Positions 19,458 through 29,351 of a DNA stretch of 64,000 nt are shown piece after piece. Source of the DNA: Caldalkalibacillus uzonensis (GTDB lineage: Bacteria; Bacillota; Bacilli; Caldalkalibacillales; Caldalkalibacillaceae). Every line of letters starts with the position of its first letter. The stretch's first letter is position 1. The notes below the pieces were generated by a model, which saw nothing but the letters and a program-made list of their open reading frames with translations, made no database searches and was not told the origin of the DNA. Made by a program: the position numbers and the translations under genes. The DNA lies in assembly GCF_030814135.1 (NCBI RefSeq), contig NZ_JAUSUQ010000002.1, positions 1 through 64,000 on the forward strand. The letters run 5' to 3'.

Positions 19458-20472
19458 TCGTCACCACATCCTTCAACACACCTTTTCCTTTAACAAAAGG
19501 CATTTTCTCCCTCAACTGGCGTCCCACCTGCTCAATAAGATGTTCATTTTCACGACGGGTTAAAGCATTAAACATGGGGCGGTTGGCCTGATTTTCAAGT
19601 ACCCAGCCCTTGGCAAACTGACCAGACTGGATTTCTTCCAAAAGCTTTTTCATTTCCTGTTTGGTTTGCTCATTAATGATGCGCGGTCCGGCTGTCAAAT
19701 CTCCCCACTGGGCGGTGTCAGAGACAGAGTAGCGCATCCCTGCCAACCCCTCTTCATATATCAGGTCAACGATCAATTTCATTTCATGCAAGCATTCGAA
19801 ATAGACAACCTCGGGCTGATATCCTGCTTCTGTCAATGTTTCAAACCCAGCTTTGATGAGGGCCGCTAAACCTCCGCACAGCACGGCCTGCTCACCAAAC
19901 AAATCGGTTTCTGTCTCTTCCCGGAAGGTGGTTTCAATCACCGCGGCCCGGGTACAGCCAATCCCTTTGCTGTAAGCCAAGGCAATCTCTTTCGCTTGAC
20001 CGGTCACATCCTGATAAACGGCAATCAGACCGGGAACCCCGCCGCCTTCCTGGAACACGCGGCGCACCACGTGGCCGGGACCTTTAGGAGCAACCAAAAA
20101 GACATCCACATTGTCAGGCGGAACCACCTGATTAAAGTGAACATTAAATCCATGAGCAAAAGCAAGCGCCTGATTTTCTCTTAAGTAAGGTTTGATCTCC
20201 TGTTCGTAAACCTGAGGCTGGCTTTCATCAGGCAGAAGCAGCATGACAATATCGGCTTGTTGGGTTGCTTCAGAGACGGAATAAACTTGGAAGCCATCTT
20301 CTTCCGCCTTTTCCCAAGATTTACCTCTGCGCAAACCAATGACCACATTGATCCCATTATCCCTCAAGTTTTGAGCGTGGGCATGCCCCTGGGAACCATA
20401 GCCAATAACGGCTACTGTTTTTCCTTGTAATACATCCAATTGAACATCTTGATCATAATACATCTTTGCCAT
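19444..20472 (-). CDS. ilvC: Ketol-acid reductoisomerase
   Basis: The second common enzyme of valine and isoleucine synthesis (342 residues). The Rossmann motif [15 protein letters not shown] and the following LRRGKSW, whose Arg and Ser contact the NADPH phosphate, are present. The C-terminal knotted domain contains [17 protein letters not shown]. The gene sits between ilvH and leuA. Confidence 0.97.
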   Translation of the reverse strand: MAKMYYDQDVQLDVLQGKTVAVIGYGSQGHAHAQNLRDNGINVVIGLRRGKSWEKAEEDGFQVYSVSEATQQADIVMLLLPDESQPQVYEQEIKPYLRENQALAFAHGFNVHFNQVVPPDNVDVFLVAPKGPGHVVRRVFQEGGGVPGLIAVYQDVTGQAKEIALAYSKGIGCTRAAVIETTFREETETDLFGEQAVLCGGLAALIKAGFETLTEAGYQPEVVYFECLHEMKLIVDLIYEEGLAGMRYSVSDTAQWGDLTAGPRIINEQTKQEMKKLLEEIQSGQFAKGWVLENQANRPMFNALTRRENEHLIEQVGRQLREKMPFVKGKGVLKDVVTSAKN

Positions 20473-20538
20473 TTGTCATCTCTCCTTTTTGTTCATTTTT
20501 CCTCTTCAAACATGTATGTGAATGAAGTAATAGAACCA

Positions 20539-21069
20539 CTAAATCAGGGAAAGGGCATCATGCTTGATGCGGGTCACTTCCCGCTCCCGTTCTCCGCCCC
20601 GTTTAAAGGCGGTCACCCCAGTGCGGGCCAGTTCCTTAATGCCATAGGGTCGCAATAACTCGATCAATGCTTCGATTTTTTCCGGGTTGCCTGTGGCCTG
20701 GATGGTCACACTTTCCAGGCTGACATCGATGATCGAAGCGCGGAACGGTTCGATTAGGTTGGTCAGCTCAGTTCTTTTCTGCAAAGGACTGAGCACCTTG
20801 ATCATGACCAATTCCCGCTCCACAGAAGGTTCATTGGTAATGTCGATCACTTTAATCACATCAATTTGCTTGTGCAATTGCTTGATGATTTGTTCATTTG
20901 TGCGTTCATCTTCCACATTGACCACAATGGTCATCCGGGATAGTCCTTCTGTCTCCGTCTTGCCCACGGTAATACTGTCAATGTTAAAACCGCGGCGTAA
21001 AAACAAGCCTGTAATCCGGTTCAACACACCCAAATGATCATTGACAATGACACTTAAAATGCGTCTCAT
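20539..21069 (-). CDS. ilvH: Acetolactate synthase, small (regulatory) subunit
   Basis: A 176-residue regulatory subunit with an N-terminal ACT domain ([19 protein letters not shown]) that senses valine, and the C-terminal ALS_ss domain ending in [11 protein letters not shown]. Its start overlaps the ilvB stop by 4 bases, as expected for subunits made in fixed ratio. Confidence 0.96.
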   Translation of the reverse strand: MRRILSVIVNDHLGVLNRITGLFLRRGFNIDSITVGKTETEGLSRMTIVVNVEDERTNEQIIKQLHKQIDVIKVIDITNEPSVERELVMIKVLSPLQKRTELTNLIEPFRASIIDVSLESVTIQATGNPEKIEALIELLRPYGIKELARTGVTAFKRGGEREREVTRIKHDALSLI

Positions 21070-22790
21070 GGCTTAATCCCCTCCATTTCATGGATCCCTT
21101 TGCCCGGTGCTATCATGGGATATACATTTTCATCAGGTGTCACCCGGCAATCAACCAACACAGGACCAGGAGTGTTCAAAGCCTCTTCAATGGCTGCCCT
21201 GGCTTCTGCTTCCGTTTCAGCTCTAAGCCCTTTGATCTGATAAGATTCGGCCAGCTTCACATAGTCAGGCTGATTGGGGATAAGTGACTCAGAGTAACGT
21301 TCCTTGTAGAAAAGTTGCTGCCATTGTCTGACCATTCCTAAAGCGTAATTGTTGACAATGATCACTTTGACAGGCAGATCATAATCGGTGAGGACGGAGA
21401 GCTCTTGCAAGGTCATCTGAAAACCGGCATCACCAACCACGGCCAAAACAGTTTTATCACGCATCCCCAGCTGTGCGCCGATCGCTGCTGGAAAACCAAA
21501 GCCCATGGTGCCCAGTCCGCCTGAAGTAACCCAGCGATGGGGCTCCTTGAAGGTGTAGTATTGAGCCGTCCACATCTGATGCTGGCCCACATCTGTGGTC
21601 ACCACCGCCTCGCCTCCGGTCAGTTCATGAATCATTTCTATTAACCGCTGGGGTTTTAATGTTTTATGGTCTTCGGTATACCATAAGGGATATTCTTTTT
21701 TCATTTGGTTCAGATGCTGCCACCACTGGGCGGTGTCTCCGGGGGCCAAATCTTCCTCTAGTAGCATCTTAAGGGTTTCCCTGGCATCCCCTACTACCGG
21801 AATATCGGTCTCAACCACCTTGCCGATTTCGGCCGGGTCAATATCCACATGGGCCACTTTGGCAAACTTGGCAAAATGTTTCGGATTGCCTGTTAAGCGG
21901 TCGTCAAAGCGGGCTCCGAAATTGATAATCAAATCGGCTTCATACAAAGCCATATTGGCCACGTAAGTGCCATGCATGCCGCCCATCCCCAGGAACAAGG
22001 GATGATCGCCCGGGAAAGATCCTAGTCCTAAGAGTGTATTGACAACCGGCATGTTAACCCGTTCGGCAAAACTTCTCAGCTCTTGATGAGCCTTGGCATG
22101 AAGAACGCCAGCCCCAGCCAGGATAACTGGTTTTTTAGCCTGCTTGATGGCCGCCACAATTTTTTGAATCTGCAGCCGGTTAGGGCTTACTGTCGGTTGA
22201 TACCCTCTGAGAGACACCTCTTCGGGATAGTTAAACAGCCCTTCCTGATTGGAGATGTCCTTGGGGATATCAATGAGCACTGGTCCCGGCCGTCCCGTGC
22301 CGGCGATATGAAAAGCTTCCTTGATGATCCGCGGCAGGTCATCAATCGATTTCACTTGGTAATTATGCTTAGTAATCGGCATGGTAATCCCAACAGTCGG
22401 TGCTTCCTGAAAAGCATCTGTACCCATTACAGTAGTGTTGACCTGCCCGGCAATCACCACAATAGGCAGTGAGTCCATCATGGCATCGGTCAAACCAGTG
22501 ACCATATTGGTAATTCCAGGACCGGAGGTAGCAATGACCACAGCCGTTTTACCAGTTACCCGGGCATATCCTTCGGCAGCATGAATAGCACCCTGCTCAT
22601 GCCGGGTCAAAATATGACGGATTCCCGCATCATACAAGGCGTCATAAATGGTTAAGACGGCCCCTCCGGGATAACCAAAAATAACCTCCACTCCCTCTTT
22701 TTTTAAGGCCTCAACCAGCATAAGTGCCCCTGACATCCTCTTTTGGCTGCTATGAGCAGCCGCCTCTTCCGCTTGCAACTTTACGCTCAT
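21066..22790 (-). CDS. ilvB: Acetolactate synthase, large (catalytic) subunit
   Basis: This ThDP- and FAD-dependent enzyme makes acetolactate or acetohydroxybutyrate. The 574 residues include [14 protein letters not shown] with the following catalytic-Glu region ([17 protein letters not shown]) and the ThDP motif [31 protein letters not shown] (split: GDAGFQM to NN). I place the start at ATG 22790, six bases after AGAGGGG. The longer frame back to 22898 runs through the T-box terminator and is rejected. It is the first gene after the leucine T-box. Confidence 0.96.
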   Translation of the reverse strand: MSVKLQAEEAAAHSSQKRMSGALMLVEALKKEGVEVIFGYPGGAVLTIYDALYDAGIRHILTRHEQGAIHAAEGYARVTGKTAVVIATSGPGITNMVTGLTDAMMDSLPIVVIAGQVNTTVMGTDAFQEAPTVGITMPITKHNYQVKSIDDLPRIIKEAFHIAGTGRPGPVLIDIPKDISNQEGLFNYPEEVSLRGYQPTVSPNRLQIQKIVAAIKQAKKPVILAGAGVLHAKAHQELRSFAERVNMPVVNTLLGLGSFPGDHPLFLGMGGMHGTYVANMALYEADLIINFGARFDDRLTGNPKHFAKFAKVAHVDIDPAEIGKVVETDIPVVGDARETLKMLLEEDLAPGDTAQWWQHLNQMKKEYPLWYTEDHKTLKPQRLIEMIHELTGGEAVVTTDVGQHQMWTAQYYTFKEPHRWVTSGGLGTMGFGFPAAIGAQLGMRDKTVLAVVGDAGFQMTLQELSVLTDYDLPVKVIIVNNYALGMVRQWQQLFYKERYSESLIPNQPDYVKLAESYQIKGLRAETEAEARAAIEEALNTPGPVLVDCRVTPDENVYPMIAPGKGIHEMEGIKP

Positions 22791-23125
22791 ATTCATCCCC
22801 TCTAATCTGTTTTTGACGAATAAAAAAACCTTTTCCTCCCCACAGCAAGACCATACGGTCAGGCAAGGGATGAAAAGATTTCCTTTCCATGGTACCACCC
22901 TTCTTCACATTGCCCTTGCGGACAATGCCTCATGAACGGAAGATCCAATTGCTCCGTCCCTTTTAGTAACGAGTGCAGTGCACCCGGCCTCACCTACTCT
23001 CTGTTCAGTGAGACGCTCAGAGGTGAGTTCATCCTAAGTGTGTACCACCGGTTTTCAGCTGCCCCGGCTCTCTGTAGATACACGGCCTTAAGACTACTTT
23101 TCCCCTTCAACGCTTTACATTATAA
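22791..23125 (-). promoter_or_regulatory. Leucine T-box leader before ilvB
   Basis: The T-box core AAGGGTGGTACCA lies at about 22890-22903 on the minus strand, followed by an intrinsic terminator (22822-22880). In Stem I the sequence GAACTCACC contains a candidate leucine specifier CUC (23027-23025), the codon I recall for the B. subtilis ilv-leu T-box. A perfect TATAAT lies at 23124-23119 but has no good -35 box. Transcription may therefore come mostly from ilvE read-through. Confidence 0.9.
22822..22880 (-). terminator. T-box terminator before ilvB
   Basis: On the minus strand AATCTTTTCATCCC pairs imperfectly with GGGGAGGAAAAGG, followed by TTTTTTTA. It would be prevented when uncharged tRNA-Leu stabilises the antiterminator. 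Confidence 0.8.
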
Positions 23126-23140
23126 AGTTATCATAAGTGT

Positions 23141-24049
23141 TTATCCTACCTGGTATTTTTGCTGTGGATAAACCTTAACGCCATCAGTGACCACTAACTC
23201 ACGGAAGGCTTGCAACAGGGTCTGAGTATGTGGCCCAGGCTGACCATCTCCAATGACCCGGCCATCAACCTTGACAACTGCAATCACCTCAGCTGCGGTT
23301 CCGGTCAAGAAAACTTCATCAGCGGTATAAACATCATACTGGGTAAAAGGCTCTTCCTTAACCACATAGCCTTTTTCCCTGGCCAACTCAATGATGGCAT
23401 TGCGGGTAATTCCTTCTAATGCCCCCAGATAGGTTGGCGGTGTGTACAGCACCCCATTTTTGACCAAAAAGATGTTGTCACCGGAACACTCCACCACATA
23501 CCCTTCTGTATTGAGCATCATCGCTTCTTTGACCCCGGCCAGATGAGCTTCAATTTTAACGAGAATGTTGTTTAAATAGTTGAGTGACTTTATCTTGGGG
23601 CTTAAAACATCGGGACGGTTGCGGCGGGTAGCCACTGTCACAATTTCCAGTCCTTTTTCATAATATTCCTTAGGATATAAAGCCAACGCTTCAGCAATGA
23701 CAATGACCTGGGGCCTGCCACAGGTGAAAGGGTCCAAACCGAGATTGCCTTTCCCCCTGGAGACAACAAGGCGTATATAAGCATCCTCCAGTTGGTTTTT
23801 GCGTAACGTTTCGCAGATGATCTGCTCCATCTCTTCCATGGTGTAGGGAATCTCCAGCATAATCACCTTAGCCGAATTGTACAAACGCTCAAGATGCTCC
23901 TTCAGCTTAAACACATTGCCAGAGTAGGCTCTTATTCCTTCAAACACACCATCGCCATATAAAAAAGCATGATCATAAACCGATACCTTAGCGTCTTCTT
24001 TGGTGACAAACTCACCGTCCATAAAGATCCACTGACCCACTTTTGGCAC
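23141..24049 (-). CDS. ilvE: Branched-chain amino acid aminotransferase
   Basis: This fold-type IV PLP enzyme performs the last step of valine, leucine and isoleucine synthesis. The 302 residues include YGDGVFEGIRAY, the lysine region PKIKSLNYLNNILVKIEA and the ECSGDNIFLVKNG loop. It heads the ilv-leu block, with its own promoter, a cre site and a ykkC-class riboswitch upstream. The leucine T-box separates it from ilvB. Confidence 0.95.
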   Translation of the reverse strand: MPKVGQWIFMDGEFVTKEDAKVSVYDHAFLYGDGVFEGIRAYSGNVFKLKEHLERLYNSAKVIMLEIPYTMEEMEQIICETLRKNQLEDAYIRLVVSRGKGNLGLDPFTCGRPQVIVIAEALALYPKEYYEKGLEIVTVATRRNRPDVLSPKIKSLNYLNNILVKIEAHLAGVKEAMMLNTEGYVVECSGDNIFLVKNGVLYTPPTYLGALEGITRNAIIELAREKGYVVKEEPFTQYDVYTADEVFLTGTAAEVIAVVKVDGRVIGDGQPGPHTQTLLQAFRELVVTDGVKVYPQQKYQVG

Positions 24050-24111
24050 ACTCCCTTTGAGGAAATTTTTTGAACTGTCATGTTGTATAAAGATTGCTGC
24101 AACGACGTTTC

Positions 24112-24180
24112 AAAAAAAGACAAAAACCCTGCAAATAAGTCATAACGTCCCTCCCGCTACGTCAGAACCTATCCGCAGAG
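24112..24180 (-). terminator. Expression-platform terminator of the ilvE riboswitch
   Basis: CTCTGC (24180-24175, minus) pairs with GCAGGG (24132-24127), helped by an inner GTTCTGACGT/ACGTTATGAC pairing. The stem is followed by TTTTTGTCTTTTTTT. CTCTGC also lies in the aptamer's 3' part, where it can face GCGGGAGG. Ligand binding would therefore block the terminator and switch ilvE on. Confidence 0.7.
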
Positions 24181-24300
24181 GCTTTTGTCCTCACGGTGTA
24201 CACCATGTTCCATGGTGCTGATATCGCTTGGACCAGACCTGTAAACTTATCTGACACATCGAGGCATCAGACAAACTTACAGCGGAACCCTAGATATCCT
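24112..24300 (-). promoter_or_regulatory. ykkC-class riboswitch before ilvE (probably the ppGpp subtype)
   Basis: The minus strand contains the conserved ykkC segments TCTAGGGTTCCGC and CTGGTCCAAGCGATATC, closed by a P1 stem GATATC (24298-24293) with GATATC (24225-24220). The 3' part follows: the hairpin CACCATG-GAA-CATGGTG, GAGGACAAAAGCC and GCGGGAGGGACG. The ykkC family senses guanidine (subtype 1), ppGpp (2a) or PRPP (2b). Placement before a branched-chain amino acid gene fits subtype 2a. The subtype is inferred from context, not from diagnostic bases. Confidence 0.85.
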
Positions 24301-24345
24301 CCTGACCATTCTATATCAGTGCTTTGTTTTTTAATTTTGATAGCT

Positions 24346-24374
24346 ATTTTAATACCAGGTGATAGTGGAGTCAA
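24346..24374 (-). promoter_or_regulatory. Sigma-A promoter of ilvE
   Basis: TTGACT (24374-24369), a 17-base spacer and TAAAAT (24351-24346) on the minus strand. Transcription would start near 24338, about 40 bases before the riboswitch aptamer. Confidence 0.8.
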
Positions 24375-24410
24375 GACTATTTTTTTGACTTTTTCGATTT
24401 AATCAAAAAC

Positions 24411-24425
24411 TTGAAAACGCTTACT
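24411..24425. promoter_or_regulatory. CcpA binding site (cre) upstream of the ilvE promoter
   Basis: TTGAAAACGCTTACT matches the cre consensus WTGNAANCGNWNNCW at every position. It is about 73-87 bp upstream of the predicted start. In B. subtilis CcpA activates ilv-leu from an upstream cre, so activation in carbon-rich conditions is the likely role. Nothing else was recognised between 24375 and 24535. Confidence 0.7.
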
Positions 24426-24531
24426 CCTTTGTGGGGCTTGCGATTATGGAATTATAAACTTTTTGTAAAACATAAAAAAACTGATGCATCACCGCTCAAC
24501 CACCGAGTGAATGGCCAACTAAAGCTATGTT

Positions 24532-24563
24532 AAAAAGGGCTGTCCCCTCTGTAGACAGCCCTT
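24532..24563 (-). terminator. Terminator of the nucleoside transporter gene
   Basis: Arms AAGGGCTGT (24535-24543) and ACAGCCCTT (24555-24563) are followed on the minus strand by TTTTTAAC. Confidence 0.85.
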
Positions 24564-24588
24564 GTTCACTATGTTTCAGTTTAAATTA

Positions 24589-25806
24589 CTATCCAATCAG
24601 CATGCCGGCAATAGCCCCGCTCAACAATGAAGCCAGCGTACCGGCCAAAATGGCCCTGAGCCCCAGACGGGCAATATCCGGACGACGGTTGGGAGCTAGT
24701 CCACCAATCCCGCCCAGCAAAATACCAAGCGAGCTCAGATTGGCAAATCCACATAAAGCAAAACTTAGAATGGCCACTGTTTTCGGTGTCAGTTCCGCCA
24801 TCACTTCTGAAAAGCTGACGTAGGCGACAAATTCATTAAGCACAATTTTTTGTCCGAGAAATGAACCGGCTGATACCGCTTCAGCCCAAGGAACACCAAT
24901 AGCAAAGGCAATGGGGGCAAAAACATAACCCAAGATCAGTTCCAAGGTAAGCACTGGAAAACCAACCCAACCGCCAATGGTCCCCAAGATCCCGTTAACT
25001 AAGGCAATTAAGGCAATGAAGGCCAACAGCATAGCCCCCACATTCAAAGCCAGTTTTAAACCAACAGAAGCTCCCCGGGCAGCCGCGTCAATCACATTGG
25101 CAGACTCCTTGTCTTTTTCCAAATCCACTTTATCGTCGGAAATCTGCTGCTTGTTCACTTCCGGCATCACCATTTTGGCCATGATCAGGCCCGCAGGCGC
25201 AGCCATGAAACTGGCCGCCAGCAAATATTCCAGGGGGATGCCCAAGGCGGCATAGCCGAACAGAACGGACCCGGCAACAGAGGCCAGTCCGCCGGTCATC
25301 ACCGCAAACAGCTCAGATTGGGTCATTTTTTCAATATAGGGCCTAACCACCAGCGGTGCTTCCGTTTGTCCCACAAAAATATTAGCCGCCGCACACAGGG
25401 ATTCGGGACGGCTGGTCCCCAGCACTTTGGCCAAAGCACCCCCGATAATTTTGATAAACCACTGCATGACACCCAGGTAATACAACACAGAGATTAAGGA
25501 AGAGAAGAAAATGATAATGGTCAGTACTTCAAAGGCAAAAACAAATCCGTTGTATTCGTTAAACAAGCCGCCAAACAAAAACTCCGATCCTTCCCGGGCA
25601 AAATCCATAATGTTGGAGACCCACTCCGTAATCCCCAAAAAGATTGCCCGGCCAAATTCCCATTTTAAGACAATAAAAGCAAATGAAATTTGGATGGCTA
25701 ATCCACCCAAGATGGTGCGCAGGTTAATGCGCGTCCTGTTAGCAGAAAACAGGAAAGCGATTGCAAAAATAACAATAATACCAAGTAAACCCCAAATATA
25801 GTTCAC
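24589..25806 (-). CDS. nupC: Concentrative nucleoside transporter (NupC family)
   Basis: This 405-residue inner-membrane symporter imports nucleosides with H+ or Na+. Family features are [48 protein letters not shown], and [19 protein letters not shown] place the start at GTG 25806 (VNYIWGLLG) after AAAGGG. The longer frame from 25890 adds 28 hydrophilic residues without an SD. It is a single-gene unit with its own terminator. Confidence 0.9.
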   Translation of the reverse strand: MNYIWGLLGIIVIFAIAFLFSANRTRINLRTILGGLAIQISFAFIVLKWEFGRAIFLGITEWVSNIMDFAREGSEFLFGGLFNEYNGFVFAFEVLTIIIFFSSLISVLYYLGVMQWFIKIIGGALAKVLGTSRPESLCAAANIFVGQTEAPLVVRPYIEKMTQSELFAVMTGGLASVAGSVLFGYAALGIPLEYLLAASFMAAPAGLIMAKMVMPEVNKQQISDDKVDLEKDKESANVIDAAARGASVGLKLALNVGAMLLAFIALIALVNGILGTIGGWVGFPVLTLELILGYVFAPIAFAIGVPWAEAVSAGSFLGQKIVLNEFVAYVSFSEVMAELTPKTVAILSFALCGFANLSSLGILLGGIGGLAPNRRPDIARLGLRAILAGTLASLLSGAIAGMLIG

Positions 25807-25909
25807 ACAAAACACCCTTTCGGTAATAATAAGTGGGACAACATTTATTTTTCCATATTTAGCATCAGTTATGCAATACTTTTTCTGCAATCATCGGGAA
25901 ATTGCTCCA

Positions 25910-25944
25910 CAGAAAAAGCGAAGACCCTGGCCAAGGTTCTTCGC
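25910..25944 (-). terminator. Terminator of the ABC exporter operon
   Basis: Arms GCGAAGA (25918-25924) and TCTTCGC (25938-25944) form a stem with an internal pairing around CCTTGGCCAGG. It is followed on the minus strand by TTTTTCTG. It lies just after the permease gene. Confidence 0.8.
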
Positions 25945-25989
25945 CAAAGAGACTTTTTTGCTAATCTGCTATGGATGCCTTGCCACATG

Positions 25990-27060
25990 CTATCTAGCAC
26001 GGATGTCTTGCCTCATAAATGAAACATACGAGAAGGCAAAGCAGAGCATGGTCACCGCGATCAATGCGGTCACCTGTGGCCAAACCAGCATTAAACTTTG
26101 CCCCAGCGGAAGGGGTGTGGGCAGGGCGCCGTACACTTGTTCCATGGTGAGCGGCCCCAGGCTGCGAATGGAAGGCACCAGCAGGGTCGTTGTTGCTTCA
26201 CTAAACAGGTGATTGGGAGATAATCGTAACAAGGCTTGCACCAACTGAATTTGTTGGGCAGTAGCAGACGCCTCCGGTGCCAGGCCAGTGCTGCCCCGGG
26301 CTAAGCCGATCATATTGACAATCAGTTGGTAAAACACAGAGAAAAACAGCCATACGGCAATACTGGCCAAGGCAGAAGTGGCCGCCTGTCTGAAACGGAT
26401 GGAAAACAGAATGGCCAAATTTAACCAGAAGGCCACATAGACCACACTGAGAATGAGGAAAGCAAGCATGCGTAAAAATTCCTCTGGTGTGGGCGGAATG
26501 CCAATCATCATTAATCCCAAGCCCATGACCAGGAAGCCCAGTCCGAAGAACAGAAGGCCAATCATCATTAACGCTCCGACAAATTTGGCATTAATGACAT
26601 AATCTCTGGGAACCGGCTGAGCCAAAATGCGAATTAATGTCCGTTTGTTTAGCTCTGAATTGACCGCATCAAAGCCCAAGGTAATTCCTAGCAAGGGGCC
26701 TAAAAACCCAACAAAAGTAATAAACGGGGGCAATGTGCCATCAGAGACTGTGAACAATTTCAGAAAAACAAATCCCACATCAGAGCCTTCCCCGGATACC
26801 GCATCCCTGATGCTCATCAAAGCGGTATATAACGAACCCATGCAGGTTAACAAGAGAATCGCCAGTAAAATGACATACCTCCAGCTGCGCATATGATCTG
26901 TCACTTCTTTTTGAACCAATACCCAAAAGGGATGGGGCGTCTCTTTGTCAAGCTGCGGTTTTATACCCATTTCTTCTTTCTCTGTTTCGTTACCCCTTCT
27001 AAACGATTTTAAGAATATCATCTTATCAGCTAACCACTGTTTAAGGTTGGGGCGAGTCAC
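25990..27060 (-). CDS. ABC-2 type transporter permease
   Basis: This 356-residue membrane protein has a cytosolic N-terminal segment (about 60 residues) and about six hydrophobic spans. LGITLGFDAVNSELNKRTLIRILAQPVPR (split: LGITLGFDAVNSE and LIRILAQPVPRD) is the conserved ABC-2 loop. It lies 14 bases after the ATPase gene, and the pair forms an exporter. A large extracytoplasmic loop before the last span is rich in LSPNHLFSEA-type sequence seen in NosY/CopY-like permeases. The substrate is unknown. Confidence 0.85.
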   Translation of the reverse strand: MTRPNLKQWLADKMIFLKSFRRGNETEKEEMGIKPQLDKETPHPFWVLVQKEVTDHMRSWRYVILLAILLLTCMGSLYTALMSIRDAVSGEGSDVGFVFLKLFTVSDGTLPPFITFVGFLGPLLGITLGFDAVNSELNKRTLIRILAQPVPRDYVINAKFVGALMMIGLLFFGLGFLVMGLGLMMIGIPPTPEEFLRMLAFLILSVVYVAFWLNLAILFSIRFRQAATSALASIAVWLFFSVFYQLIVNMIGLARGSTGLAPEASATAQQIQLVQALLRLSPNHLFSEATTTLLVPSIRSLGPLTMEQVYGALPTPLPLGQSLMLVWPQVTALIAVTMLCFAFSYVSFMRQDIRAR

Positions 27061-27074
27061 TCGTATCCCCTCCC

Positions 27075-27995
27075 TTAAAAATAGCGGCGGTAAATCTCAT
27101 CAAGGCCATAATCCTTGGTAAAGAGATGCTGCAGTCGGGCGCCGTTCTCCACAACAGTCCTGGCGATCTCAGCGCTGACATCCCGTTCACAGGTCACTTC
27201 CCACTGGTCTCCCTCCGTTTCTGCACTGATGACGCCTGGTACTGACAGCACCTCTTCCCGGAGCTGATCGGATGCTGGTGAACATCTGAGAAAGACAACC
27301 AGCGGTTCATCCTTAAACATCTCTCGAGCCAGTTGATCAATGGGACCAACCGCCATCAGGCGCCCGCCCACAAACAAGCCCACCCGGTCACAAATCTGCT
27401 GCACCTGATACAAATGGTGTGAGGACAAAAGGACCGTCATATTTTCATTCCGGCTTAAAGACTGGATTAAGGCCAGCAGTTCTTGCATCCCCTCCGGGTC
27501 AAGCCCCAATGTGGGCTCATCAAGCACAATCACTTCCGGTTTTTTCATTAACACATCGGCCAATCCCAGCCGCTGTCTCATTCCCCGGGAGTAAGTACCC
27601 GCTTTTTGATGGGCTGCGTGGGCCAACCCTACTCTGTCTAGCAGGATTTCCGCTCTTGAGCGGGCCTCCTTGAGCGGGATGCCGTTTAATTGGGCGGTGA
27701 GGAGCAGGTTTTCCAGCCCTGTCCGCTCATCGTAAAAGCCAAGATCATCGGGTAAGTAGCCCACTCGCTGTTTCACTTCCATGGGATAGCGGATTGAATC
27801 AATCTGACAGACACGTACGGAACCGGAAGTGGGTTCGATTAAACCCAGCATCATCAAAATAGTAGTCGTTTTTCCGGCTCCGTTTGGCCCCAAGAGGCCA
27901 AAGATTTCCCCCTGTTCCACAGACAGATCAATATGGTCAACAGCTGTATAATCGTCATATATTTTCGTCAATCCTTCAAGTTCAATCACACCCAT
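27075..27995 (-). CDS. ABC transporter ATP-binding protein
   Basis: A 306-residue ATPase with Walker A GPNGAGKTT, signature YSRGMRQRLGLADVL, Walker B VIVLDEPTLGLDP and the switch His in LLSSHHLYQV. The C-terminal 70 residues form the extra domain usual for ABC-2 exporters. It lies 3 bases after the NEW3-protein gene and 14 before the permease gene, so the three are one operon. Confidence 0.93.
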   Translation of the reverse strand: MGVIELEGLTKIYDDYTAVDHIDLSVEQGEIFGLLGPNGAGKTTTILMMLGLIEPTSGSVRVCQIDSIRYPMEVKQRVGYLPDDLGFYDERTGLENLLLTAQLNGIPLKEARSRAEILLDRVGLAHAAHQKAGTYSRGMRQRLGLADVLMKKPEVIVLDEPTLGLDPEGMQELLALIQSLSRNENMTVLLSSHHLYQVQQICDRVGLFVGGRLMAVGPIDQLAREMFKDEPLVVFLRCSPASDQLREEVLSVPGVISAETEGDQWEVTCERDVSAEIARTVVENGARLQHLFTKDYGLDEIYRRYF

Positions 27996-27998
27996 GGG

Positions 27999-29183
27999 TT
28001 ATCGCCTCCCGTATGTTTTAAACAGATAACCAATACCCCCGATAACCCCGGCTATAATTAAAATGCCAATCCAACCCCACAACAATGGTGTTTTAACCGT
28101 TGCCCTGAAGGATGCAGAGTTGGACACTTCCGGTGCGCTGGCATCAATATTTAGCACATAGTCCCCGGCCAAGGCATTTTGATCTGCTGTCACCGTTGCC
28201 CGCACCCGGGCTGACTCTCCTGGCGGCAACACATCAATGCGTTCCGGTTCAAAGCTGACCTCCCAGTTGACCGGAGCAGATGCCTCCAAGCTGATATCTC
28301 TCAAATCAGCCGTACCCTGGTTGGTCACTTCCAGTTCAATTGTTTTGCTTCTGCCAGCCGTGATATCAAAATTTAACCGTTCACTTGGCGTGCTGACCAC
28401 CAGATCATATGTCCCCGTAATGACCACTTCCAATTCCAAAGTGGCTTTTGTGCCACTGGTGGCCGCCGTGATTGGAATAGTGTAAGTGCCATCTGTGATA
28501 CCCTCAGGCGGATTCACCTCAATGTTAATATCTTGCACTCCATTGGGATCTACATTGACTGAGGTGACATGCTGGCCCCCTGACTCAAAGCGCACCTGCC
28601 ATCCCCGGGGCGCGTCTGCCGATAAGGAATAAAGCTGCTCACTTGCCGTCCGGTTACGCAAGCTGGCTTTAAACGTAAAGTTGGAATCGGCATGTCCTTC
28701 CATATTAGGCTGCTCACTGGTTAGTTCTGTCCGATAAGTCCCTTCTTCGGTCACATCCACCGTAATGGGCAACACGGCTCGCACATTGCCGGAGCCTGAA
28801 CCCACCAAACGGAATTCATACTCCCCCTTGTCAATTTGCAGCGGCACATCCACTTGCAAATAGACCGTTTCACTTTGACCGGGACGCACAGACAGTCGCT
28901 TAATATCCCGTCCGTCCGCGGTCAAATGATAGTTCCAATCATCAGCTAACCCTTCAATTCGGAAGGTCACAAACTGAATACCGGAGCCATTGTTAATCAC
29001 CTCAATCTCATAGTTGAGCGACTCTCCAGGAGTCACCGACACCCCTGGGTAAGGCGTAAACAGTTCCAGTGCCGGCTGTGCCAAAGCACTCATCTGGCCC
29101 AGCCCAATCAGGCTCACCCCCAGCACCGTGATCAGCAACAAGCGTAAGCCACGTCTGTTATTCACTCTTCTCGCCCAATGCAT
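27999..29183 (-). CDS. Secreted, membrane-anchored NEW3/Ig-like repeat protein
   Basis: This 394-residue protein has a signal peptide (RRGLRLLLITVLGVSLIGLG, then ALAQP). Three Ig-like NEW3-type repeats follow (about 38-145, 150-255 and 265-365), each with PGxS and SV/VxPxG-type strands. It ends in a transmembrane segment (WGWIGILIIAGVIGGIGYLF) and a basic tail. It is the first gene of the ABC exporter operon and is probably its extracytoplasmic partner. The exact role is unknown. Confidence 0.8.
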   Translation of the reverse strand: MHWARRVNNRRGLRLLLITVLGVSLIGLGQMSALAQPALELFTPYPGVSVTPGESLNYEIEVINNGSGIQFVTFRIEGLADDWNYHLTADGRDIKRLSVRPGQSETVYLQVDVPLQIDKGEYEFRLVGSGSGNVRAVLPITVDVTEEGTYRTELTSEQPNMEGHADSNFTFKASLRNRTASEQLYSLSADAPRGWQVRFESGGQHVTSVNVDPNGVQDINIEVNPPEGITDGTYTIPITAATSGTKATLELEVVITGTYDLVVSTPSERLNFDITAGRSKTIELEVTNQGTADLRDISLEASAPVNWEVSFEPERIDVLPPGESARVRATVTADQNALAGDYVLNIDASAPEVSNSASFRATVKTPLLWGWIGILIIAGVIGGIGYLFKTYGRR

Positions 29184-29351
29184 CGTACGTTCCCCCCTGT
29201 GTCAATTTCATTTATCACTATAACTACGAACAAAACTGGCTAATGGATTTGTCTAAAAGCATATTTTCGTGAGAAAAAATGTTCTATTTTCAAACCACAG
29301 CAAATTTGGTACATAAAAAATAGAGAGGCTGAAAGCTTTGGGGGGAAGGAC

